64,000 nucleotides of DNA from JAMXLO01 sp963719805 (GTDB lineage Bacteria > Pseudomonadota > Alphaproteobacteria > Acetobacterales > Acetobacteraceae), in the NCBI GenBank assembly GCA_963719805.1, contig CAVRDF010000008.1, positions 1,612,001 to 1,676,000 of the forward strand. The letters are read 5' to 3'. The notes beneath the pieces were generated by a model. It was not told where the DNA came from, did not search any database, and saw only the letters and a program-made list of their open reading frames with translations. Below are positions 42,722 to 52,925 of the stretch, piece after piece (the stretch's first letter is position 1; each line of letters starts with the position of its first letter). The position numbers were made by a program, and so were the translations under genes.

Positions 42722-44513
42722 ATGAAGGAAGACGATCTGCGCGCCATGATCGCAGAGGTGCGCGACGGCAGGCTATCGCGCCGCGGATTCATCGGCAGGA
42801 TGGTAGCGCTTGGCCTGACGGCGCCATTGGCAGTGCAGATGCTCAGCCACAGCGGGGTAGCGCAGGCGCAAGAAACGTTTGTCTACAAGCCAACGAAGCG
42901 AGGCGGCGGCGGCGCACTGAAGGTGCTGTGGTGGCAGGCGCCGACGCTCCTCAACCCGCATTTTGCCGTCGGGACCAAGGATCAGGATGCGTCCCGGATC
43001 TTCTACGAACCTCTGGGAAGCTGGGGGCCGGATGGCGACCTGGTCGCGACACTCGCGGCCGAAGTGCCGACACAAGAAAACGGCGGCGTGGCGAAGGACG
43101 GAAAGTCCGTCACCTGGAAGCTGAAGCAGGGCGTCAAGTGGCACGACGGCAAGCCGTTCACCGCCGACGATTGCGTCTTCACCTGGGAATATGCGGCCGA
43201 CCCTGCAACAGCGGCTACGACCATCGGCAGCTACAAGGATATCAAAGTCGTCAAGGTGGACGACTATACGATCCGCATTGAATTCCCGAAGCCGACACCA
43301 TTCTGGGCGGATCCATTCGTCGGCGTCGCGGGCATGATCATCCCAAAGCACCTGTTCGCTGAGTACAAGGGTGACAAGTCGCGCGATGCACCGACGAATC
43401 TCAGTCCCGATCGGCACTGGCTGCTACACATTTGTCAGCTTCAAGCCGGGCGATCTGGTGCAGGGCAAGCTGAACCCCGATTATCACATGCCCAACCGGC
43501 CATTCTTCGACACGATCGAGATGAAGGGCGGAGGCGACGCTGTCTCGGCCGCGCGTGCAGTGTTGCAGACCGGCGAATACGACTTCGGCTGGAACATGCA
43601 GGTGGAAGACGAGATCCTCAAGCGCCTGGAAGCCAGCGGCAAAGGCCATGTGGCTATTCTGGCGAGCGGCAACATCGAGCACATCGAGCTCAACAACTCC
43701 GATCCATGGCATGATGTGGATGGCGAGCGTTCGTCCATCAAGTCGAAGCACCCGTTCCTGACCGATCCGGCTGTGCGCAATGCGCTGAACCTGCTGGTCG
43801 ATAAGAAGTCGGTGCACGACTACATCTACGGCCGGACCGGCGTCGATACCGTGAACTTCGTCAATGCGCCGGATAAGTTCGTCTCGAAGAACCTGCACTA
43901 TGAGTTCAACATCGCCAAGGCGACCAAGCTGCTGGAGGATGCGGGATGGAAGCCCGGCACCGATGGCGTGCGGGAAAAGAACGGCGTGAAGCTGCACATG
44001 GTCTATCAGACCTCGATCAATGCGCCGCGCCAGAAGACGCAGGAAATCGTCAAGCAATCCTGTCAGAAGGCCGGCATATCGATCGAGATCAAGTCGGTGA
44101 CCGCTTCGGTGTTCTTCTCATCCGACGTGGCGAACCCGGATACGTTCCCGCATTTCTCGACCGATCTGCAGATGTTCACCACCACGATGACGCAGCCGGA
44201 CCCTGGCATTTTCCTGCGCCAGTTCCTGACCAGCGAGGTCGCGCAGAAGGCGAACAAGTATCAGGGGCGCAATATCACTCGCTGGCAGAATGCGGAGTTC
44301 GACAAACTGCATGACGACAGTGATAGCGAACTCGATCCAGTGAAGCGCGCCGCAATGTTCATCACAATGGATGATATGCTGATCAAGGACGTTGTGGTGA
44401 TACCTGTGGTGACGCGGCCGAGCGTGCGGGCTGTCGGCGCCAAGCTCAATCTGCCGCTCAGCGGCTGGGACAGCGACATGTACGCGCTGCAAGACTGGTA
44501 TCGCGATGCCTGA
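42722..44513 (+). pseudogene. Peptide/dipeptide ABC transporter substrate-binding protein, one frameshift
   Basis: Two frames make a solute-binding protein of about 595 residues. A twin-arginine signal 'LSRRGFIGRMVALGLTAP' opens it, followed by 'TLLNPHFAVGTKDQDASRIFYEPLG' and 'VTWKLKQGVKWHDGKPFTADDCVFTWEY' (SBP_bac_5 motif). After a break near 43397-43410 the other frame resumes 'IGTGCYTFVSFKPGD' through 'LPLSGWDSDMYALQDWY'. One base lost or gained explains it. It is the first gene of the transporter operon; the permeases and ATPases are intact. Confidence 0.82.
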
Positions 44514-44531
44514 TCGCGGCGCCATCCGCCG

Positions 44532-45491
44532 GTGAGCCGTTACCTCGTCCGGCGGATCCTTATCGCGATACCGAGCCTGTTGGGGATCAGCCTGGTGCTG
44601 TTCACCGTGCTGGCACTTGCGCCGGGCGATCCGTTCGGCGAGATGGCGACAAATCCCGCCATCCCGCCGTCAGTGGCGGTCGCCTTGCGCGCCAAGTTCG
44701 GCCTCGATGACCCGATCTACGTGCGCTACCTGCACTGGCTTACCGCCATGCTACATGGCGACTGGGGCTTTTCGTTCGTCAGCCGCGTCAACGTCGACAC
44801 GCTGATCCTGCAACGTCTGCCGACAACATTGGCCGTCATCGGCGCTTCGCAGCTTCTGGCGATCATGGTGGCGCTGCCAGTTGGGGTGTACGCGGCGACG
44901 CGCCCTTATTCGATCTTTGATCAGGTCGCCAGCACGCTCGCTTTCATCGGCTTCGCCCTGCCGACATTCTTCACCGGCATCGTGTTCATCCTGCTGTTCA
45001 GCATCCAGCTCAATTGGCTGCCCTTCGTGTTCCGCTCCGACCTGTCATCGACCGGATTGGTCTGGTTCTGGGAGGAGGTCCGGCAATCCATCATGCCGGT
45101 GCTGGTGCTTGGCCTGTTCCAGGGCGCCACCTGGACAAGGTTCGTACGCTCTGCGGTACTGGACGTGGTCCGCCTGGAATACGTCACCACCGCGCGTGCG
45201 AAAGGCCTGTCGGAACAAGGTGTGGTACTGAAGCACATCGTGCGCAACGCGATGATCCCGGTGGTGACGCTGATCGCCTTGCAGATGCCCGTGGTGTTTG
45301 GCGGCGCCATCATCACCGAGCAGATCTTCCGCGTGCCCGGCATTGGCTCGCTGCTCATCAGCGCGATCCTGGCGAACGACACGCCGGTGATCATGGCTGT
45401 AACGTTTGTCTTCGCCTGTCTCGTTATCCTGTTCAACCTCATCGCGGACCTGCTGTATGGCTGGCTCGACCCCCGCATCTCCTACCGTTGA
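44532..45491 (+). CDS. dppB: ABC transporter permease, DppB type
   Basis: 319 residues from GTG 44532, six membrane helices, with the N-terminal 'MSRYLVRRILIAIPSLLGISLVLFTVLAL' and the EAA-like loop 'VRLEYVTTARAKGLSEQGVVLKHIVRNAMIPVVT'. It belongs to the dipeptide/nickel/oligopeptide class and passes the substrate handed over by the binding protein. The end overlaps dppC by 35 bases. Confidence 0.92.
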   Translation: MSRYLVRRILIAIPSLLGISLVLFTVLALAPGDPFGEMATNPAIPPSVAVALRAKFGLDDPIYVRYLHWLTAMLHGDWGFSFVSRVNVDTLILQRLPTTLAVIGASQLLAIMVALPVGVYAATRPYSIFDQVASTLAFIGFALPTFFTGIVFILLFSIQLNWLPFVFRSDLSSTGLVWFWEEVRQSIMPVLVLGLFQGATWTRFVRSAVLDVVRLEYVTTARAKGLSEQGVVLKHIVRNAMIPVVTLIALQMPVVFGGAIITEQIFRVPGIGSLLISAILANDTPVIMAVTFVFACLVILFNLIADLLYGWLDPRISYR

Positions 45492-46407
45492 CGCCGCGCG
45501 AGCGGTTGCTCGCCCGAGAGCGCGCGCGCGGCATGTCACGCCGTGGAGCGAGGCGTGGCGGCGCTTTCGACGGCACCGGCTCGCCGTGGTCAGTTCCGTC
45601 ATCCTGCTGCTGATGATATTCGCTGTCGCCTTTGGTCCATGGATTTGGCAGGTGCAGATCAACGATATCGACTTTTCGTCGATGCTGCACGGCCCGAGCT
45701 GGGCACACCCGCTTGGCACCGACGATTTGGGCCAGGACCTGATGGCGCGGATGCTTTATGGCGGCCGTATTTCGCTATCGGTCGGTCTGGCGGCGATGGC
45801 GGTGTCGGTCACTGTAGGCACCATCGTGGGGGCGGTCGCTGGCGTATCCCGCGGCAGCATCGACGCGGCATTGGTTTGGCTGATCGATCTCTTCCTGTCG
45901 TTGCCGCCGGTGCCGGTACTTCTGGTGATCATCTATTTGTACCGCAATGCCCTGACGCGCATGCTGGGCCCGGAAGTCGGCATTTTCCTGCTTATCGTCG
46001 TGGGCATCAGTGCATTCCGCTGGATGACAGTGGCGCGTCTGGTCCGCGCGCAGATCTTTGCGTTGCGCGAGAAGGAGTTTGTTGAGGCGGCGCGAGCGCT
46101 TGGCGCCTCCTCGTTTCGAGTGGTGGTGCGCCACGTCCTGCCCAATGCGCTAGGCCCCGTTATCGTCGCCGGCACGCTCGATGTCGCCAACGCGATCATC
46201 GCCGAGTCTACACTGTCGTTCCTGGGCCTTGGGTTTCCCCCTGATATTCCGACCTGGGGACGCATTCTGTTCGATGCGAAGGACTACCTAGACGTCGCGC
46301 CGCACTGGGCGCTGATCGCCGGTGGCGCTATCTTCATCATCGTGCTGGCCATCAACTTCATTGGCGATGGGCTGCGCGATGCGCTCGATCCGCGGCGTGT
46401 GATCTGA
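45457..46407 (+). CDS. dppC: ABC transporter permease, DppC type
   Basis: 316 residues, six helices, with an N-terminal soluble stretch ('ARPRARARHVTPWSEAWRRFRRHRLAV'), 'HPLGTDDLGQDLMARMLYGGRISLSVGL' and the EAA loop 'KEFVEAARALGASSFRVVVRHVLPNALGPVIV'. ATG 45457, inside the dppB end, gives the normal DppC N-terminus; the longer frame to 45406 is antisense-like. It pairs with DppB in the channel. Confidence 0.9.
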   Translation: MAGSTPASPTVDAARAVARPRARARHVTPWSEAWRRFRRHRLAVVSSVILLLMIFAVAFGPWIWQVQINDIDFSSMLHGPSWAHPLGTDDLGQDLMARMLYGGRISLSVGLAAMAVSVTVGTIVGAVAGVSRGSIDAALVWLIDLFLSLPPVPVLLVIIYLYRNALTRMLGPEVGIFLLIVVGISAFRWMTVARLVRAQIFALREKEFVEAARALGASSFRVVVRHVLPNALGPVIVAGTLDVANAIIAESTLSFLGLGFPPDIPTWGRILFDAKDYLDVAPHWALIAGGAIFIIVLAINFIGDGLRDALDPRRVI

Positions 46408-46411
46408 AGGC

Positions 46412-47386
46412 ATGTCCGATCGGCTGCTCGATATTCGCGGACTGAAGACTTACTTTCGTACCGATGATGGCATGGTGCGCGCGGTGGATGGCGTGGACCT
46501 TGCGATTGACCGGGGTGAGACAGTCGGCGTCGTTGGTGAATCCGGCTGCGGCAAGACCGTCACGGCGATGACGGTGATGAAGCTGATCCAGATGCCGCCT
46601 GGCAAGATCATGGAAGGCCAGGTGCTGTGGCAAGGCCGCGATCTGGTGCCGCTGGATGCGGATGGCATGCGGCAGATCCGGGCGAAAGAGATCGCTATCA
46701 TCTTTCAGGAGCCGATGACCTCGCTGAATCCAGTATATACAGTCGGTGATCAGATCGCGGAAACCATCCGGCTGCATCAGCAGGTGAGCCGTCGCGAGGC
46801 AATGAATCGCGCCGTGGAAATGCTGCGTCTCGTGCATATACCAACGCCAGAACGGCGTGTGCACGATTATCCGCATCAGTTCTCCGGTGGCATGCGCCAG
46901 CGGGTGATGATCGCGATGGCGCTGTCGTGCGATCCGCAATTGCTGATCGCCGATGAACCGACCACCGCGCTGGATGTCACGATACAGGCACAGATCCTCG
47001 ATCTGCTGGGTGAGATGAAGGCGCGCTTCGGCATGGCGATCATGCTGATCACGCACGCGATGGGCGTGGTCGCCGAGACCGCGCAGCGCGTCGTGGTGAT
47101 GTACGCCGGTCGCGTGGTTGAGGAATCCACCGTCGAGCGGCTGTTCGCCAATCCTTTGCATCCCTATACGCAAGGATTGATCCGCTCGATCCCACGCATC
47201 GACCGCGATGCCGGACAGCGCACGCGGCTGGAGGCGATTGGCGGTGTGGTACCAAGCCTGATCGAACCGCCGCCAGGCTGCCGCTTTGCGCCGCGCTGCA
47301 AGTTCGCCAAGCCGGAGTGCACTGCCGCGGTGCCGGAGCTGCGCACCATCGAGCCAGGCCATAAGGCGGCCTGCATCCTGTATTGA
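46412..47386 (+). CDS. dppD: ABC transporter ATP-binding protein, DppD type
   Basis: 324 residues. Walker A 'GVVGESGCGKTVTAM', Q-loop, signature 'FSGGMRQRVMIAMAL', Walker B 'LLIADEPTTALDVTIQ' and the oligopeptide-type C-terminal extension with 'PPGCRFAPRCKFAKPEC' (an Fe-S-type Cys cluster). It hydrolyses ATP for the transporter. It starts five bases after dppC ends. Confidence 0.94.
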   Translation: MSDRLLDIRGLKTYFRTDDGMVRAVDGVDLAIDRGETVGVVGESGCGKTVTAMTVMKLIQMPPGKIMEGQVLWQGRDLVPLDADGMRQIRAKEIAIIFQEPMTSLNPVYTVGDQIAETIRLHQQVSRREAMNRAVEMLRLVHIPTPERRVHDYPHQFSGGMRQRVMIAMALSCDPQLLIADEPTTALDVTIQAQILDLLGEMKARFGMAIMLITHAMGVVAETAQRVVVMYAGRVVEESTVERLFANPLHPYTQGLIRSIPRIDRDAGQRTRLEAIGGVVPSLIEPPPGCRFAPRCKFAKPECTAAVPELRTIEPGHKAACILY

Positions 47387-47394
47387 GCGCGCAC

Positions 47395-48369
47395 ATGGCA
47401 GACCCTTTGCTTCGCATCAACGATCTGGTGAAGAACTTCCCGGTCAAAGGCGGCTTCCTGCGGCGTATCGTCGATGAGGTACACGCCGTCGATCACGTCA
47501 GCTTCGAGCTGGAAAAGGGCGAAACCCTCGGTCTCGTCGGCGAATCAGGCTGCGGCAAGTCCACCACTGGCCGTTGCATTCTGCGGCTGATCGAGCCAAC
47601 CGGGGGCCAGATCTGGTTCGAAGGCCGCGATGTGCTGGCATTTGACCGCGGCGAACTGGACGCGCTCCGCCGCGATGTGCAGATCATCTTCCAGGATCCG
47701 TATGCGTCGCTGAATCCGCGCATGACGGTAGGCGCCATTGTTGGCGAAGCATTGATCATTCATGGCCTGGCGAAGAACCGACGCACTTTCGAGGATCGCG
47801 TCATCGAACTGCTGGAAACCGTGGGCCTGAATGCTGATCACATGCGACGCTATCCGCACGAATTTTCCGGCGGCCAGCGCCAGCGCATCGGCATCGCTCG
47901 GGCGCTCGCCGTATCGCCGAAGCTGGTTGTGTGTGACGAGCCCGTCTCTGCGCTCGATGTTTCGATCCAGGCGCAGGTGATCAATCTGCTGGAGGATCTG
48001 CAGGAGCAGTTCAGCCTCACTTATTTATTCATTGCGCACGATCTCTCAGTTGTTGAGCACATCAGCACGCGTGTTGCTGTGATGTATCTTGGCCGCATCG
48101 TCGAGATCGCACCGGCACGCGATCTGTACGACACGCCGCTGCATCCCTACACCGAGGCGCTGCTGTCGGCTGTGCCGATTCCCGATCCCACCATGAAGCG
48201 CCAGCGCATCCGCCTGCAAGGCGATGTGCCAAACCCAATTCATCCACCGTCGGGCTGCCACTTCCACACGCGCTGTCCAATTCGTGAACTGCCGCTATGC
48301 AGCACTGAGAAGCCGGCGCTGCGGCAGACAAGGGCCGGACACTGGGTCGCCTGCCATCTGCGCAGCTAG
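47395..48369 (+). CDS. dppF: ABC transporter ATP-binding protein, DppF type
   Basis: 324 residues from ATG 47395 (TTG 47383 overlapping dppD is an alternative). Walker A 'GLVGESGCGKSTTGR', signature 'FSGGQRQRIGIARAL', Walker B 'KLVVCDEPVSALDVSIQ', and the C-terminal Cys cluster 'PSGCHFHTRCPIRELPLC'. It forms the second ATPase of the transporter. The gene order oppA-dppB-dppC-dppD-dppF is complete. Confidence 0.94.
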   Translation: MADPLLRINDLVKNFPVKGGFLRRIVDEVHAVDHVSFELEKGETLGLVGESGCGKSTTGRCILRLIEPTGGQIWFEGRDVLAFDRGELDALRRDVQIIFQDPYASLNPRMTVGAIVGEALIIHGLAKNRRTFEDRVIELLETVGLNADHMRRYPHEFSGGQRQRIGIARALAVSPKLVVCDEPVSALDVSIQAQVINLLEDLQEQFSLTYLFIAHDLSVVEHISTRVAVMYLGRIVEIAPARDLYDTPLHPYTEALLSAVPIPDPTMKRQRIRLQGDVPNPIHPPSGCHFHTRCPIRELPLCSTEKPALRQTRAGHWVACHLRS

Positions 48370-48500
48370 CGCCGTTCGATGACATCGACTGGTTTGTCCA
48401 CACACGTTTAATTAACCTGATTCGTTGTTCCTTAGGGCTGGCGAAGCGCTACGCCGGCGCCTAACTGCGGCGTGCGCCAGATTCCGAAGGGGAAGCGTTG

Positions 48501-48722
48501 ATGCCAACCAATGGTACTGGAGAGTACGAACCGCGCACCGAAGCGCTGCGGCGTGCTTTGCAGCGGGTGCAGGACCAGGCCGCGGCGGCCGACCTGCTTT
48601 TCCTCGAGGACTGGCAGACGCAGCGCCATCCCGGCGTTGCCGCGTGCTTGCGTGCCAGCCAGATTCGCCGCGCAAATCCGACCCTTGCAGCCGCGATACA
48701 CGCGGAGCTGACGCGCCGCTGA
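48501..48722 (+). CDS. Small hypothetical protein
   Basis: 73 residues from ATG 48501, ribosome-like 'gaaggggaagcgttg' before it. It is helical and charged ('RTEALRRALQRVQDQAAAADLLFLEDWQ', 'RHPGVAACLRASQIRRANPTLAAAIHAELTRR'). No signal, membrane or known motif was seen. It ends 58 bases before the CoA-transferase operon, same strand. Confidence 0.45.
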   Translation: MPTNGTGEYEPRTEALRRALQRVQDQAAAADLLFLEDWQTQRHPGVAACLRASQIRRANPTLAAAIHAELTRR

Positions 48723-48780
48723 CCACTACTTGCCCGATGTGCCGGCGCGGTGGCACGTTGCCACCGGCAGGAGGGCGGGC

Positions 48781-49488
48781 ATGGCGGTCAACAAGGTGTA
48801 TCACGATGCGCATTCCGCGCTGGCCGGTGTCCTGCGCGACGGCATGACGATCATGTCCGGTGGGTTCGGGCTGTGCGGCATTCCCGCTGCACTGATCGAG
48901 GCAATTCGTGAAAGTGGCGCGAAGGGCCTGACCATCGTTTCCAACAACGCTGGTATCGACGATGTCGGGCTTGGTGTGCTGTTGAAGACGCGTCAGGTGC
49001 GCAAGATGATCAGCTCGTACGTCGGCGAGAACGCCACGTTCGCGCAGCAGTATCTCGCCGGCGAGCTGGAGATTGAATTCAACCCGCAAGGCACGCTGGC
49101 GGAGCGCATCCGGGCCGGTGGAGCCGGCATTCCGGGCTTCTACACGGCGACCGGCGCAGGCACTCAGATCGCTGAGGGCAAAGAGACCAAGGAGTTCGAC
49201 GGCCGCACCTATGTGCTGGAGCGCGGCATCCGCGCCGATCTGGCGGTGATCCACGCGTGGAAGGCGGACCACGAAGGCAACCTGATCTATCGAAAGACCG
49301 CTCGGAACTTCAATCCGATCATGGCGACCGCGGCGGAGACTGTGGTGGTGGAGGTCGAGGACCTGGTGCCCAATGGCGACATCGATCCAGACCACATCAT
49401 CACCGCGGGCATTTTTGTCGATCGCATCGTGCAGCTGGAGACCGTGGACAAGCGGATCGAGCAGCGCACCGTGCGCAAACGCTATTGA
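48781..49488 (+). CDS. scoA: 3-oxoacid CoA-transferase subunit A
   Basis: 235 residues. 'MIMSGGFGLCGIPAALIEAI'-type glycine-rich CoA-binding loop, 'SNNAGIDDVGLGVLL', 'MISSYVGENATFAQQYLAGELEIEFNPQGTLAERIRAGGAGIPGFYT' are typical of the alpha subunit. The enzyme moves CoA between succinyl-CoA and acetoacetate or a similar acid. Ribosome site 'ggagggcggg' precedes ATG 48781. Subunit B follows 11 bases downstream. Confidence 0.92.
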   Translation: MAVNKVYHDAHSALAGVLRDGMTIMSGGFGLCGIPAALIEAIRESGAKGLTIVSNNAGIDDVGLGVLLKTRQVRKMISSYVGENATFAQQYLAGELEIEFNPQGTLAERIRAGGAGIPGFYTATGAGTQIAEGKETKEFDGRTYVLERGIRADLAVIHAWKADHEGNLIYRKTARNFNPIMATAAETVVVEVEDLVPNGDIDPDHIITAGIFVDRIVQLETVDKRIEQRTVRKRY

Positions 49489-49499
49489 GGGAGGGGCCA

Positions 49500-50150
<651 letters not shown>

Positions 50151-50770
50151 CGAAAGCCGGCGCCGCCGGCGGGCGGGCCAGCACTGGTTCCAGCGGGTTG
50201 CCCCAGTACGTATCACCGCTACGCGCCAGCAGCATGACGTCGGACTTGCCCCAGGCGTAGATACGGCGGCGTTCTTCGGGAGACATCGGCCCCCCGGTGG
50301 CGATGATGATGCGGAGTTCGGCGAGGTCATGCCGGTGCGGACGCCGGAATGCGGCGTCTGCAACCAGCAGGGCCGGCGCAACCAGCACGCTGGCCGACGC
50401 TTCGGCGGCCTGGCCGAACGGATCGGCGGTGCCGGACGAGATGACCAGCAGCTTGTCTCCGGGCCGCAGGTCGCCGAACAGCAATATGTCCGCAGCCCCC
50501 CAGCCGCCTCCCGCAAGAGCAGACGGGGTCTCGCAACCATTGCCGAACGTCTCCATCGCTTCCTGGAACGCCAGCGGTCGTTTCACCGACCACGCCTGCA
50601 GCGCCGCCCAATCCGGCAGATCGAGTGCCCGCGTGGTCCGCAGCCAGTGCAGGAACGCCCAGGCATTGGTCGTTATCACCTGTTCGCGGCTCGGCGCGTA
50701 AAGGACCTCTGGCATGGCGCCCCTTGATCGGGCTGGAACCCGGGAGCTATATGCCGCCCTCCGATCGGCC

Positions 50771-50844
50771 GGGGCCATAGCTCAGTTGGGAGAGCGCCTG
50801 AATGGCATTCAGGAGGTCAGGGGTTCGAACTCCCCTTGGCTCCA
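50771..50844 (+). tRNA. tRNA-Ala (GGC anticodon), with an extra T-loop base
   Basis: Cloverleaf: acceptor GGGGCCA with TGGCTCC, D-arm GCTCAGTTGGGAGAGC, anticodon arm CCTGA-ATGGCAT-TCAGG (anticodon GGC, alanine), T-stem AGGGG with CCCCT. The T-loop reads TTCGAACT, eight bases instead of seven, and CCA is not fully encoded (ACCG follows). It may be functional with CCA added, or damaged. It marks the left side of the decayed accessory region. Confidence 0.85.
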
Positions 50845-51330
50845 CCGGTCAGGCCCGCAAGGTCCTGATAAGTTCCGGAAAATTTCGTCAGCGATCGACA
50901 GCCCACATTATTACCCACATGCAATTTGCGGATGGTAACTTCACACACTTCCAATACTTGCGAATGCCGGATCGTGGCCGGAACGCGGCGCGTCATCGGC
51001 CGCCTCAGCGGGCCTCGATGAGTTCGGAACTCTGATCAGACCATACCGTGAATCCCGGAAGCAGTCCCAAGATTGGCCCTGTGATCGTACTTTCCGATCC
51101 ACAGGAGCGGATGCGCGGCGCGCTTGCCGGGCTGTGAGTGTGCGTTTGCCGTGGCTGGGCTGCGAACTTCTATAGGCGGGTAAGCGACGTGCTGCGACGC
51201 ATGCAGTGTGTTTGCAGCTCTGGTGTCATCGGACGGGGCTAACACGGGGTCGTCCCGCGCCGCTTGGCGCTGCCGCGGGGGGCCGGACGCGTGGGAGTCG
51301 TTCAGCCTCGTCTAACCGACCACGTCCCCC
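50845..51330. other. Spacer between tRNA-Ala and the IS remnant
   Basis: About 490 bases with no gene that I can support. Short frames (for example 51036-51245 on the minus strand) lack protein-like composition. No integrase, direct repeat of the tRNA end, or hairpin terminator was found by reading. Confidence 0.4.
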
Positions 51331-52115
51331 GATGACCCGGTGTGGGATCCGACCACCTCCACCAAGAACCGCGAGCGCCTGCAGGCGGGCGAGGTGTTCG
51401 AGAAGTTCATGACGCGGCTGCTCAGTCATCCTCAGGTGAACCCCTGCTGTCGGACGAGCATTTCTCGGTGGACGGCACGTTGATTGAGGCCTGGGCGTCA
51501 TAACGGAGCTTCCGCCCGAAGGACTGCAGCAACGAGGATGGCTCCGACTTCCACGGGCAGACCCGCAAGAACGATACGCACCGGAGCACCACCGATCCCG
51601 ACAGCAGACTGTATCGCAAGGCGACGGGTCGCGAGGCGAAGCTGTCCTACATGGGGCACGTCACCATGGAGAACCGCCACGGGCTGGCGGTGGCGGGCAT
51701 GCTCAGCAAGGCGACCGGCACGGCCGAGCGGCGCGCGTCCGAGGCGATGCTCGCTATCCGGCGCAAGCTGGCTCGCCGCCGTATCACTGTTGGCGAAAAT
51801 AAGGCCTATGACACGGCCGATCATCTGGCGAAGCTGCGTGCCGCCGGGATCACACCACATGTGACGCAGAACAATGGTCCGACCAAGACCGGCTGGCAGC
51901 GTCGCAGCGCCATCGATGGCCGGACCATCCGTCACGGTAGCTACGCCGCATCGCAATCACGTCGACCAATGATCGAGTGCATCTTTGGCTGGGGCAAGCA
52001 GCATGGCACCATGCGCAAGACCAAGCATCGCGGTATTCGCCGCGTCAAAGCCGCCTTTCTGCTCAACCTCATCGCCTACAATCTGGTCCGCATCCCAAAG
52101 CTTCTGGCAGTGTGA
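51331..52115 (+). pseudogene. IS5-family transposase, dead
   Basis: Recognisable IS5/DDE pieces: 'DDPVWDPTTSTKNRERLQAGEVF', then after a frameshift near 51440 'PLLSDEHFSVDGTLIEAWAS' with an in-frame stop (TAA 51501-51503, where active copies have a sense codon), 'RKATGREAKLSYMGHVTMENRHGLAV', and 'RRPMIECIFGWGKQHGTMRKTKHRG' (C-terminal DDE Glu region) ending 'LLNLIAYNLVRIPKL'. The N-terminal 70-80 residues are missing. It cannot make a working transposase. Confidence 0.8.
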
Positions 52116-52234
52116 TGCCCAGGTTACAGGACACACCATCACGATGCAGCAAAAACGCACCCGCCCGCAAGCCGCCGCCTCCTCGTAGTCCCGATATCAG
52201 CCGGCAAGCTTCAGGTTTTTCAGCAGACTGCTAG
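51331..52234 (+). mobile_element. Remnant of an IS5-type insertion sequence
   Basis: It comprises the dead transposase and its right flank ending TTTTTCAGCAGACTGCTAG at about 52216-52234, which resembles an IS5-group terminal inverted repeat. The matching left end was not found, in line with truncation of the transposase N-terminus. Confidence 0.5.
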
Positions 52235-52426
52235 AACCTGCAAGGTTGCGAGGGGGGAATGCAGGCTCACAGGGGTGCAGCCTTCAAGGGTTGTGACGCT
52301 TAACCGGAGGAGCGCCCGGGCGAGCTCCGCTGTAGCGGCCTGGTCATGCTGATCGAGAAGGCGGTTTACGAGTTCATGGCCCGTGGCCGGAATGAGTTAC
52401 GGGGTATCGTCGCGGATGCCGGCAGC
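52235..52426. other. Spacer after the IS end
   Basis: About 190 bases with no support for a gene. With the IS right flank it makes roughly 310 bases free of coding content. Confidence 0.35.
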
Positions 52427-52778
52427 CTAATGCTGGCTCGCATCGATCACCCCATGCAGATGCGCGGCGTCGTTCTCTATGAAGTGTTTGTAATGTCCTG
52501 CCCTGCTCTCTGTTGACAGCACCGCACAACGATGGACATCGACGAAATCCCCGTACCGGGAATTCGTACCGCCCCCTGGTCTGCGGGTCCTTTTCATCAT
52601 TAGGTCCAAGATGCCACTTACCAAATTCGTTGTAGTCGTGCGTCCGAATGAAATCGTTCTCGTCAGCCGCAGAAGGCTGGTGCTCACTCCAAGCGTCCTT
52701 CTGATCCGCGACGAACATCCCTTTGGCGATCAGATCCTTGGTATGCTCGAACGCATGCCTGTTCAGTCTCACGGCCAT
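52427..52778 (-). pseudogene. Small conserved protein of unknown function, one frameshift
   Basis: About 116 residues across two frames: 'MAVRLNRHAFEHTKDLIAKGMFVADQKDAWSEHQPSAADEN' and 'GKWHLGPNDEKDPQTRGRYEFP', then after an extra G near 52553-52560 'YGDFVDVHRCAVLSTESRAGHYKHF' and 'DAAHLHGVID'. I recognise this from memory as a widespread small cytoplasmic protein without a known function. The continuous long frame instead ends in non-protein-like sequence at 52374. Confidence 0.65.
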
Positions 52779-52925
52779 GATCTCGTGTTCCTCTGTGGCG
52801 ACGGCAGCTTAGCAGTGACATACCGTCTTGCTTGATGTTGACGAACTCATTGAACCGTTTGGTCACCTCGCACAGGTCGTCCAGTTGATGCGGCTCCCTG
52901 TTCCTGGCGGCCCGCTGAGCACCGT

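Noticed and set aside
52834..52847. TTGATGTTGACGAA as another FNR-like box
   Set aside because: The right half is ACGAA, not ATCAA or GTCAA, so the TTGA-N6-TCAA core is lost.
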